A stretch of 40,393 nt of DNA from a bacterium (lineage in GTDB: Bacteria > Verrucomicrobiota > Kiritimatiellia > CAIKKV01 > CAITUY01). Under the pieces are notes generated by a model that saw nothing but the letters and a program-made list of their open reading frames with translations, was not told the DNA's origin and did not search any database. Positions 26,264 to 34,790 of the stretch are shown here, piece by piece. The stretch covers positions 1 through 40,393 of the forward strand of contig JBAXWB010000038.1 of assembly GCA_037128595.1 (NCBI GenBank), written 5' to 3'. Positions within the stretch are counted from its first letter, which is position 1, and every line of letters starts with the position of its first letter. Position numbers and translations under genes: made by a program.

Positions 26264-28819
26264 ATGAACCGAAATTTGCGATGGGGTTTTGTTATTTTCG
26301 CCGCTGGCGCACTTGCTGTGTCCACGACGGCTAGGGCTACGGACGTTCCGGCGCGACCTGTGCCAGCCGGCGTGGTGCGCATCACGCCGGTCACGCGAAA
26401 TTCCGCCGTGAGCAAGGCATCGTTGAAGCTGGCCGAGAAAGGCAAGGCACTCCTGCCGATCATCATCTCGCCCAAGGCATCCCCTGCCACAAAAAGCGCC
26501 GCGACCGAACTCGCGGGCTATCTGACGCGCATCTCCGGCGCCCCATTCACGGTAACCAATGGCGACGGACTAACCGGTATTGTAGTGGGGTCACTGGCTG
26601 AATTCCCGGCCCCGGAACTTGCCGAACCGCTGGCGATCTTCAACACCTTTGACGGCCGTGAAGCGTATGCCATCCGGACACAGGCGAAGCGGCTTCTCCT
26701 GATTGGTGCCACCGACCTTGGGGCGTCCCATGCCGTCTTCCGCTTTCTGGAGGAACTTGGTGTTCGCTGGTTATTTCCGGCTAAGGAGTGGGAAGTCGTA
26801 CCGAATATCCCCGCTTTGCAATTCAGTCGTGACATCACCGATCGACCGGCCATCCTGTCGCGTGTGATCTGGTTTGAGGCGGGTTCCGGCGGGGAGCGAC
26901 AGAATGCCGAGTACGCCGCCTGGAAGCGGCATAATGCCCAGGCCGAATCGTTCGTCGTGAATGCCGGGCATAACCTTGACACGGTGATTCGCCTCAACCA
27001 GGCGGTGTTCACTGCACACCCGGAATACTACGCCCTGGTCAAGCAGAAGGATGGATCTCTGAAACGGGAAGGGCCCCAATTGGAACTGTCCAACCCGGCC
27101 GTCCGCAAGATGGTTGCGGATTACGCTGTGGGCTATTTTAAGAGTCACCCAACGGCCGATATGGTGTCGTTGGATCCCGCCGACACGGCGTCACATTCCG
27201 TGAGCCCCGAATCGCTGGCGATGGGCAGCGTGAGTGAGCGGGTCTTCGGGCTGGCCAACGAAGTCGCCCGGGTTATTCAGAAGGAGTATCCCGGCAAAAT
27301 GGTGGGGCTGTATTCGTATAGTGCGCACTGGGATCCGCCCTCGTTCAAGCTGGAGCCCAACGTGCATGTGTTGCTGGCCTCGCTCGGTCAGGGCCAATAT
27401 ACGGGCCCGGAGCGCGAAAAGGTGTGGTCCGAGAGAAGCCGGAACCTCGGGTTCTATGAGTACTTCTCCGTCTGGATGTGGAGTTACGACCGTCTGCCCG
27501 GCAGTGGGGTCAATGACCTCCGGAGCACGCAGGCGCATATGCGTGATATTGTGGCGCGCGGGGCGACGTCGGTCAGCGCTGAGAGTACGAGCAGCTGGGG
27601 CTCAAACGGCCGCGGCTATTATGCCGCCACGAAGCTGTTGTGGAATCCGGATCTGGATGTGAAAGCGCTTGCAAGAGACTTTTATGAGAAGGCGTTTGGT
27701 GCAGGCGCAGATGCCATGCAGCGATACTATGAGCGTCTCGACCCTGGTAATCGTCCTTTCCTCAGCAAACACCTGCTGGGGCTGGCCTACCGCGACGTGG
27801 ACGAAGCGAGCCGGAAGACGTTTGACCGGCCCGATATCCAGGCCCGGCTTGACCACATCAAACTCTACCTCCGATACGTACACCTCGATTGGATGCGCAA
27901 CCGCGAGAAGGTCTCTGCACATGAAGGCGAAGCCCTTTCCCTCGAGATCATGACGCACCTCTATCGCACGCGTTTCCTGGCCTTGACATCCTGGGAAATG
28001 ATCCGCCAGCAATGGGGGAAGTCTGCAAAATCGGCTCCCTGGATGGTGGAGGTGCCCTATACGCATGCTGGTATTGAAACCGAATTTCAGGAGGGACTTC
28101 GCTATTTCCAGCCTCGGGATATCGGCCAGGCCGTCAGCTTCTCGGCTGATCTGGTTCCCGTGCGCTGGGCGGACCGTCCGGCGGTCAAGAGCGAACAGAC
28201 CTATCAGGGTGGGGCCAGGTACTATCTCTATAGCGTCACAGGCGAGCCGCTTGAGTTCACGACGTGGGCGGGAACGGCCTGGGGCGGGATCAACCGTTTT
28301 ACCGTCACCGACGCCAAGGGCGCGGAAGTTGCCAAGGGCCAGCTCCCCAACGGCACGAATACCCTCCACGCGATTAAGGTGCCAGGCCCGGGGTTGTATG
28401 TGCTGGACTATAAGGATAATGGTTCGTATTGGTCCATGACCGTGGAGGCGGGGAAAGCCGCCACGCTTCCCATGGGCCAATCCCACGACTTCCGCAACTC
28501 GAAGGTCATGCAGGACATGTTTTTCTACGTGCCCAGGGGAACACGGCAGATCGAATATTATTACACAAAAACACACTTCCAACCCGGTGGACCTCACCAA
28601 GTGCTCGACCCGGCGGGGGTGGTGGTAAAAGCGGTCGACGTCAATGGAGACTGGGTTTCGGTCCCGGTTCCGCCCGGAATGGACGGCAAACTCTGGCGGT
28701 TGCGCAACCCGGTACTGGGGCTATTCTGGTTCAACAACATACCGAACTATATTGCGGCTTCGCCGGACGCCTTGCTGGTGCCCCGTGAGGTGGTGGAGCG
28801 GGACGGACTTCAGAAATAA
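26264..28819 (+). CDS. Secreted DUF4838 protein with GH67-like N-terminal domain
   Basis: An 851-residue exported protein. After a signal peptide (1-26, IFAAGALAVSTTARA) comes an alpha-glucuronidase-N-like domain (about 50-175: ATELAGYLTRISGAPF, IVVGSL, FLEELGVRWLFP), then the DUF4838 barrel-like region (about 230-500, with LYSYSAHWDPP) and C-terminal beta-sandwich domains. DUF4838 proteins occur in polysaccharide loci and are thought to be glycosidase-like; no activity is assured. Start choice: ATG 26264 gives a clean signal peptide; ATG 26231 adds a near-duplicate MNRKLDRNIDD segment; the frame from 26111 is unlikely. It heads the row DUF4838, GH4, DUF4838, transporter, glycosidase, with only 15 bases to the GH4 gene. 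Confidence 0.87.
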   Translation: MNRNLRWGFVIFAAGALAVSTTARATDVPARPVPAGVVRITPVTRNSAVSKASLKLAEKGKALLPIIISPKASPATKSAATELAGYLTRISGAPFTVTNGDGLTGIVVGSLAEFPAPELAEPLAIFNTFDGREAYAIRTQAKRLLLIGATDLGASHAVFRFLEELGVRWLFPAKEWEVVPNIPALQFSRDITDRPAILSRVIWFEAGSGGERQNAEYAAWKRHNAQAESFVVNAGHNLDTVIRLNQAVFTAHPEYYALVKQKDGSLKREGPQLELSNPAVRKMVADYAVGYFKSHPTADMVSLDPADTASHSVSPESLAMGSVSERVFGLANEVARVIQKEYPGKMVGLYSYSAHWDPPSFKLEPNVHVLLASLGQGQYTGPEREKVWSERSRNLGFYEYFSVWMWSYDRLPGSGVNDLRSTQAHMRDIVARGATSVSAESTSSWGSNGRGYYAATKLLWNPDLDVKALARDFYEKAFGAGADAMQRYYERLDPGNRPFLSKHLLGLAYRDVDEASRKTFDRPDIQARLDHIKLYLRYVHLDWMRNREKVSAHEGEALSLEIMTHLYRTRFLALTSWEMIRQQWGKSAKSAPWMVEVPYTHAGIETEFQEGLRYFQPRDIGQAVSFSADLVPVRWADRPAVKSEQTYQGGARYYLYSVTGEPLEFTTWAGTAWGGINRFTVTDAKGAEVAKGQLPNGTNTLHAIKVPGPGLYVLDYKDNGSYWSMTVEAGKAATLPMGQSHDFRNSKVMQDMFFYVPRGTRQIEYYYTKTHFQPGGPHQVLDPAGVVVKAVDVNGDWVSVPVPPGMDGKLWRLRNPVLGLFWFNNIPNYIAASPDALLVPREVVERDGLQK

Positions 28820-28834
28820 GAAAGGAAAAGTAAT

Positions 28835-30643
28835 ATGACAGTAGTAACCATGTTGGGTGCGGGTAGTGGATTTACGGCGCCACTGATGCGGGACATCATG
28901 CTGATTCCCGGAATGGATCAGGGTGAAATCAGGTTGGTGGATATTGATACCAAACGCCTGGCGCAAATGCAGGCGTTGATTGGGGTCATGGCTAAACGGC
29001 TCAAGGGGGACGCCTGGAAGGTGAGTTCCACCACCGATCGCAAAAAGGCGCTGCGGGGCAGTCACTACATTGTAAATTGTATCGAGGTTTCCGGCTTGCA
29101 TTGTGTTCGCTTTGACAATGATATTCCTCTGCAATACGGCGTTGATCAGTGTGTTGGCGACACCATCGGGCCGGGCGGCATTTTCAAGGCGCTGCGCACG
29201 GTTCCGGTTTGGATTGATATCCTGCACGATATCGAGCAGCTCTGCCCCAAGGCGCTGGTGCTGAACTACACGAATCCCATGAGCATGATGATACTGGCAG
29301 CGGTACGTAATACCAGCGCCCAGGTGGTGGGGCTCTGTCATTCGGTGCAAGGCTCCACCCGTGAGCTGGCCCAGGTCGCTGAGATTCCGTACGACGAGAT
29401 GGTCTATCGTTGTGCCGGTGTTAATCATCTCGCGTGGATCACGGAATTATCGCATCACGGGCGGAATCTCTATCCCCGCATATTTGAGAGGGTCCGCAAG
29501 GAGTCGGCCATTTATGAGCAGAATCCCGTGCGTTTCGAACTCATGCTTCAGTTCGGTGCCTTCGTCACGGAATCGAGCGGTCATGTTTCGGAGTATGTCC
29601 CGTACTTCCGTAAGACGCCGGAGACGCTTCGCCGCTATTGTCGCGATGGTAGCCGCGGCGGCTCCAGTACCTATGCCGACAGCTGGCCAGCCGGGCGCGC
29701 GCAACAGGATCAGCGCCGTGCCGAGCTGATCAAGGACATCACCAAGATGGACCTGGCTCGCGGTTTTGAATATGCAAGTGACATCATCGAGGCTCATGCC
29801 TTCAATCGGCTCAAGACGATTTACGGCAATGTTGCCAATCGTGGCTTGATTGATAATCTTCTGCCCGATGGCGTCGTGGAGGTCAAGGTCCTGGTGGACG
29901 AGGCGGGGTTCCAGCCTTGTCGGTTCGGCGCGCTCCCGCCTCAGATGGCGGCCTTGTGCCGGAGTCACCAGGCGGTTTATGACCTGGTGGTGCGTGGCAT
30001 TATGGAAAAGGATCGCGAAGCGATCGTCCACGCCATGTTGCTCGATCCTCTGACGGCGGCCGTCTGTGGACCCGCCGAGATCCGTGAGATGACCGAACGT
30101 CTGGCGGCGGCGGAGAAAGATTATATCCCGACCTTCATGTCCAAGGGCCTTACGTTGCCTACCGGATACATGGGGGATCTTGAGCGATTTTCGAAACGGA
30201 AACTACGCGAGCGGCGGGCCGCGCAGGCCAAGCATTTCCCGAGATTTGAAGCCACGGGTCTTCTGCCCGCGTCCGGGGATATCCGTGCGGTCAAGTTGCC
30301 GGGCAAAGACCTGGTCTTCAGTCCCGTGCCAGGAGTCCTGGGCGATGGCTGCAATGACATCCGGAAGATTCACAATGGCAAAGACGGCTTGGTGTACCTG
30401 CGGAGCAGCGCCCTGTTAGCGCGTGCCGGTGCGGGCTATTTTCTCTATGGGCCTGATGCGCCTTTCAAGGCATGGGTCAATGGCAAGGAGATCGGCTGTG
30501 ATGAGCACTGCAGCAATCCGGGCTGTTCCGGCAAGTATCGGGCAGCGGTTAAATGGAAAAAAGGCCGGAACGAGGTCGTGATGGCGATGCACACGAATCA
30601 CGGCAATTCCTGGGGTGTCATTGCCCAGTATAGTTATGTCTGA
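28835..30643 (+). CDS. GH4-family NAD-dependent glycosidase with extra C-terminal domain
   Basis: A 602-residue cytoplasmic enzyme. The N-terminal ~450 residues are GH4, which cleaves glycosides by NAD+ oxidation at C3, elimination and re-reduction with a divalent metal. Visible are the dinucleotide loop GAGSGF (8-13), the acidic DIDTKR (36-41), NYTNPM (144-149), metal-ligand C168 in CHSVQG and H198 in GVNHLAW, as in alpha-galactosidase/alpha-galacturonidase-type members. Residues about 490-602 form an added beta-sandwich-like domain (FKAWVNGKEI, then WKKGRNEVVMAMHTNHGNSW) not found in typical GH4 proteins of about 430-480 residues. AAAGGAAAA precedes the ATG. It lies between two DUF4838 genes; substrate (galactoside, galacturonide or glucuronide) is undecided. 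Confidence 0.9.
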   Translation: MTVVTMLGAGSGFTAPLMRDIMLIPGMDQGEIRLVDIDTKRLAQMQALIGVMAKRLKGDAWKVSSTTDRKKALRGSHYIVNCIEVSGLHCVRFDNDIPLQYGVDQCVGDTIGPGGIFKALRTVPVWIDILHDIEQLCPKALVLNYTNPMSMMILAAVRNTSAQVVGLCHSVQGSTRELAQVAEIPYDEMVYRCAGVNHLAWITELSHHGRNLYPRIFERVRKESAIYEQNPVRFELMLQFGAFVTESSGHVSEYVPYFRKTPETLRRYCRDGSRGGSSTYADSWPAGRAQQDQRRAELIKDITKMDLARGFEYASDIIEAHAFNRLKTIYGNVANRGLIDNLLPDGVVEVKVLVDEAGFQPCRFGALPPQMAALCRSHQAVYDLVVRGIMEKDREAIVHAMLLDPLTAAVCGPAEIREMTERLAAAEKDYIPTFMSKGLTLPTGYMGDLERFSKRKLRERRAAQAKHFPRFEATGLLPASGDIRAVKLPGKDLVFSPVPGVLGDGCNDIRKIHNGKDGLVYLRSSALLARAGAGYFLYGPDAPFKAWVNGKEIGCDEHCSNPGCSGKYRAAVKWKKGRNEVVMAMHTNHGNSWGVIAQYSYV

Positions 30644-30701
30644 AAATCATGAGCAGCCCCGAATAGGCGGCGGATCGGGGTTTTATGATGAGGAGATTAG
30701 A

Positions 30702-33131
30702 ATGAATATCAAAATCACGTTAATGATGGTGTTGGGTGTGTTGGCGGCTCTGCAAAGTCATGCTCTGGATCTGGTCAAGGATGGGCAGCCACTGGCAACA
30801 ATCGTTTTGCCGGCAGATCCGGTTCAGGATCAGATCGCCCAAACCCAGGCGACTACGAATAAAGCCAAGGCAAAGCCCAAACCCGCAAAGCCCAAGGAAG
30901 ATGATGAACTGTTAGCTGCTGAAGAATTGCAATCGATCATTGAAAAGATCTCCGGGGCCAAACTTCCCATTCAGCGTGGGGGCGCCATGCCTGCGGGACC
31001 GGCTATCGTGTTGGGGAATGCTTATGCCAGTGAAGCCGGGTTCGGTAAGGAAATCGGGAAACTCACCACGGATGGCATCTTGTGTGTGGTGAAGGGGAAT
31101 GCGCTTTACCTGTCGGGCCAGAGACCACGGGGCACGTTGTATGCGGCCTATGATTTCCTGGAATCGCTTGGTTGCCGCTGGGTGATGCCCGGCCCGTTTG
31201 GGGAGCTTTATCCTTCGATGAAAACCATTTCAACGGCGATCAACAAAACCGAGAACCCCTCGCATTCAGAGCGGTACTGGTGGTGCACCTATGGCAATGC
31301 CGAAGGTTACGTACGCTGGACCTTGCGGAATAAGGGTAATTTCCTCAAGGTCAAGGGCGACCCAGTGATCGAGCAGGGGCACAATTTGTCCACCCCCATG
31401 GCATGGGGCAAGAAACAGCCGAAGTATCTTGCAAAAAAAATGGTGGATGGCACGGAAGTAAGCATTCTGCCTGATGAGTATTATTCCATCGTAAATGGGA
31501 AACCCTCGGGGCAGAACCCGAATTTCTCTAATCCCAAGGTCTGGGATATGTATGCCGACTACTTCATCGACTACTTCACAAAGAATCCCGGCAAGAAATA
31601 TGCTTCCATTTCGGCCGAGGATGGGTTGGTCATCGATGAGCGCCCGGAAAGTCGCAAGTTGGATAGCGACGATTTCGACTGGATGGCGGGGGCCTATTCG
31701 TCCACGGATAAACTCTGGTATTTTCATAATCAAGTGCTGGATCGGGTGGCGAAAGTGTTCCCGGAAAAGAAATTCGGTGTTTTGGTTTACTCGAACAACA
31801 TGATGCCCCCGAAAAAATCGAAAGTGCACCGCAATATGGCGTTGGTGTTTGCACCGTTAACGGTGTGCCCTTTGCACGATGTGCGCGATCCAAAATGCAA
31901 AACCAATCGTACCTACGCCCAATGGCTGCCGGAATGGATGAGGCAGGCCAGAGCCGTCGGGGCTGAGACTTTTTACTACGACTACGAGCCACTGGGCTTT
32001 TCGTGGAATGTGGCGATGATCTGTCCGCGCTGGGGGATCATCGGGAAAAATTACCCCTGGTTCAAGAGTATGGGGTTGACCGGGCATACTACCCAGGGAC
32101 ATGACGACTGGGCTTCATGTGGACTGGATAACTACCTGATGCAAAAATTGTATTGGAATGCCAACCTGAACTACAAGGATGTGATTGCCGACTATTGCAA
32201 GGTGCGTTTCGGCGCGTCCGCTCCGGCGATGATCGAATACTACGCAACTTACGAAAAGCGGATGGATGAGGTGACCGATCTCTATGGCAACGAGGTGTGG
32301 GCCAATCATCTGGTGCTGACCCCCGAAGTCAGGAAGGCCGCGCGGGAGATTCTCAAGCGGGCCGTGGCCATGGCCGATAGCGAGCGGGCGAAGGCCCAGC
32401 TCCAGACGATGGTTGATTTGCAGGAGAGCACGGATGCGGCCTGTGACGCCGAGGAGATTGTTCGCAATACCGGTGATTATGGCCAGGCGGCCAAATCGCT
32501 GGAAACCGTTTTTGCGGTGCGTGACCGGTTGAATGCCTTGTATCCAAAGTTTATGAATCCGAGCCGGGTGGATCGGAAGGAGAAGAACCAGTATTTGACC
32601 GGCGGCATTTATAACCAGTATCTGGATTTCGATAAGAAGATCAAGGAGGCAGCGGCTTATGTCGTGTTACCGCGAATGTGGAAAGGGATGCTGGATACCG
32701 AAGCCAAGGCCGAGCAACTGGGCTACCAGAAGCCAGGAGCGGATGTTGAAAAGCTGGATGATCTCGACACCACCGTTATGCCGGATGTGAAGTATGGTAC
32801 CGAACGTGAAGAGGCGGCGTTCTTCTATCGTACCCAGACGGAGGTGCCCGCCAGTTTCGGGGGCAAGCAGGTCTCGATGTTTTGCTCCAGCCTGATTGCG
32901 AGACGGGTACAGATCTGGATCAATGGTCAGGCAGTGGAATTCACTAAAGACGGTAAAACCAGTACGACCTGGAATGGGCCGGAGTATTTCTGGTATGACT
33001 ACAACCATGCGGTTGAGTTTGACCTCACCCCCTACATCAAGGCGGGGCAGGGGAACACGATTGCCATGCGAGTGCTGAAGAGTCACGATGTCGGCGGCTC
33101 GTATCGTCGGATATTCCTGTTGGCGAAATAA
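30702..33131 (+). CDS. Second secreted DUF4838 protein
   Basis: An 809-residue exported protein paralogous in layout to 26264-28819. It has a signal peptide (MMVLGVLAALQSHALD), a Lys/Pro-rich linker (about 44-66), a GH67N-like domain (AAEELQSIIEKISGAKLPI; FLESLGCRWVMP at about 152-163), the DUF4838 region (GVLVYSNNMMPPKK, then DYEPLGFSWNV and GLTGHTTQGHDDW) and a C-terminal GH2-type sugar-binding sandwich (about 720-809, VQIWINGQAVEF to VGGSYRRIFLL). The start is ATG 30702 after AGGAG; the frame from 30615 overlaps the GH4 gene and lacks a signal peptide. The two DUF4838 proteins probably act outside the cytoplasm on the same glycan. Catalytic activity is not established. Confidence 0.87.
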   Translation: MNIKITLMMVLGVLAALQSHALDLVKDGQPLATIVLPADPVQDQIAQTQATTNKAKAKPKPAKPKEDDELLAAEELQSIIEKISGAKLPIQRGGAMPAGPAIVLGNAYASEAGFGKEIGKLTTDGILCVVKGNALYLSGQRPRGTLYAAYDFLESLGCRWVMPGPFGELYPSMKTISTAINKTENPSHSERYWWCTYGNAEGYVRWTLRNKGNFLKVKGDPVIEQGHNLSTPMAWGKKQPKYLAKKMVDGTEVSILPDEYYSIVNGKPSGQNPNFSNPKVWDMYADYFIDYFTKNPGKKYASISAEDGLVIDERPESRKLDSDDFDWMAGAYSSTDKLWYFHNQVLDRVAKVFPEKKFGVLVYSNNMMPPKKSKVHRNMALVFAPLTVCPLHDVRDPKCKTNRTYAQWLPEWMRQARAVGAETFYYDYEPLGFSWNVAMICPRWGIIGKNYPWFKSMGLTGHTTQGHDDWASCGLDNYLMQKLYWNANLNYKDVIADYCKVRFGASAPAMIEYYATYEKRMDEVTDLYGNEVWANHLVLTPEVRKAAREILKRAVAMADSERAKAQLQTMVDLQESTDAACDAEEIVRNTGDYGQAAKSLETVFAVRDRLNALYPKFMNPSRVDRKEKNQYLTGGIYNQYLDFDKKIKEAAAYVVLPRMWKGMLDTEAKAEQLGYQKPGADVEKLDDLDTTVMPDVKYGTEREEAAFFYRTQTEVPASFGGKQVSMFCSSLIARRVQIWINGQAVEFTKDGKTSTTWNGPEYFWYDYNHAVEFDLTPYIKAGQGNTIAMRVLKSHDVGGSYRRIFLLAK

Positions 33132-33290
33132 TCATTCCCCGCGACTCTAATAACGCTGCCGGATGGGTGTATGCCTAGGGAAACGGTTGGCTTAATGAAG
33201 CGGTTGCGGCGATCCAGACAGTTCGAATAGGCAATAGGTTTGTATGTAGGCTGGGTTCTTGGTTCCAGTCTCCCCGATTAGGATGAATGG

Positions 33291-34766
33291 ATGACAATAC
33301 ATAGGATTTCTTCGGTAATAGACCGTGTGATCGACCGTACGACCCGTCGATCCGAGGCCCGTACTGAACCGCGCGTCTATACCTGTGGGACCCTGCGCTA
33401 CACGACCTTTGGGCTGTTCATGGTGTTCTTCTGGCTCCTGTGGGGCGACTTTACCATGAGCCTGATGGAAACGGTGTTGCCGACGATCCTACCCCTGCAA
33501 CTCAAGGCCCTCGGCGCGCCCAACATGGTCATGAGCGTGTTCCTGGTGACGGTCCCCAGTGTCATGAACTTTTTCGTCAACCCGGTCATCAGTTTCCGGA
33601 GCGACCGGCACCGGGGGCCCTGGGGGCGGCGGATTCCTTTCCTGCTGGCGCCCACGCCGTTTATTACCCTCGTGCTGGTGGCCATTGCCTTTGCGCCTGA
33701 AATTGGCGCGTGGGTGCATGGACTGATGGCGGGATATGGGGGCTTTGGGAAGAACACCGTCATCATTGGCATGATCGGCCTGTTGCTCGTCATCTTCCAG
33801 TTCTTCAACATGTTCATCTCGTCGGTCTATTACTACCTCTTCAACGATATGGTGCCGGCGGCCTATCTGGCGCGGTTCATGGCGGCCTTCCGGGTGGTGG
33901 GGACATTGGCGGGAATGACCTTTAATTATTTCGTTTTCCCCCATGCCCAGACGCACATGCGGTATATTTTCCTGGGTGCGGCGGTCCTCTATTTTGTCGG
34001 GTTCATGTCCATGTGTTTCGGCCTGAAGGAAGGAAAATATTCCCCGCCAACTTCCCTGGTGGGGAACAAGACGGGGCTATTGGCCAGCTTTGAGACCTAT
34101 TTCCGGGAGTGTTTCACCCATCCGTACTATTTGAATATGTTCGCGATGTCGGCGGCAGGGCAGGTGGCTGGCGCTTGCGGTTTCGTGGGAACGCTGTTCT
34201 TTCTCCATTTGGGAGTCTCATTGGAACAGTTAGGTAAGTTCAATACCTGGATGGCGATTCCTGGATTGTTGCTCATGGTACCTATGGGGATGTTAAGTGA
34301 TCGGATTCACCCGGTCCGGGTGCTTGTCGGGCTCGGGTTCTTTGGTCCCATCATGGCGATCGCTTCCTTCTTCTTTATCCATGATTTCAGGAGTATTGTC
34401 ATCTTGACGCTGATTGCATTTCCGATCGGCCAGTTACAATCAGCGGCCGCCATGCCCCTGAATTGGCTGCTCTTTCCCAAGGATCAGTTTGGCCAGTTCG
34501 GCTCGGCGGATGCGATGGCACGTTCTATCGTCACGATTGTCGGCAGTGTGGTGGCGGGACTCTTCCTTGACTTCATGAAGCGGCTCTATCACGGGGATGA
34601 GGAATACTATCGCTGGATGTACATCTGGTCGGCCATTTTCGCGTCGATCAGTTACTTCTTCCTGTGGCGCGTTTATAAGGGATGGAAGGCGCATGGGGGA
34701 CTTAAGAATTACAAGGCGCCGCGTGTTGAGCACAGCGGAACGTCAATAGCCGAAACAAACCATTGA
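33291..34766 (+). CDS. MFS sugar transporter, GPH/sucrose-symporter-like
   Basis: A 491-residue inner-membrane protein with about 12 hydrophobic segments. The first cytoplasmic loop carries SDRHRGPWGRRIPFLL (104-119), the D-x-R...WGRR-x-PF signature of GPH and sucrose-type cation symporters; the second half has the matching LSDRIHPVRVL. It probably brings in sugars or oligosaccharides made by the secreted proteins of the locus using a proton or sodium gradient. AGGA ends 7 bases before the ATG. A 159-base gap separates it from the DUF4838 gene and may hold its own promoter; the glycosidase follows after 24 bases. Its N-terminal ~30 residues are charged and cytoplasmic. Confidence 0.9.
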   Translation: MTIHRISSVIDRVIDRTTRRSEARTEPRVYTCGTLRYTTFGLFMVFFWLLWGDFTMSLMETVLPTILPLQLKALGAPNMVMSVFLVTVPSVMNFFVNPVISFRSDRHRGPWGRRIPFLLAPTPFITLVLVAIAFAPEIGAWVHGLMAGYGGFGKNTVIIGMIGLLLVIFQFFNMFISSVYYYLFNDMVPAAYLARFMAAFRVVGTLAGMTFNYFVFPHAQTHMRYIFLGAAVLYFVGFMSMCFGLKEGKYSPPTSLVGNKTGLLASFETYFRECFTHPYYLNMFAMSAAGQVAGACGFVGTLFFLHLGVSLEQLGKFNTWMAIPGLLLMVPMGMLSDRIHPVRVLVGLGFFGPIMAIASFFFIHDFRSIVILTLIAFPIGQLQSAAAMPLNWLLFPKDQFGQFGSADAMARSIVTIVGSVVAGLFLDFMKRLYHGDEEYYRWMYIWSAIFASISYFFLWRVYKGWKAHGGLKNYKAPRVEHSGTSIAETNH

Positions 34767-34790
34767 AGGTCAAAAGCATGAGTTGCTTTT

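Noticed and set aside
27602-28600. Minus-strand 332-codon frame opposite the first DUF4838 gene
   Set aside because: The plus-strand gene has clear domains; this frame is a shadow without start signals or recognisable motifs.
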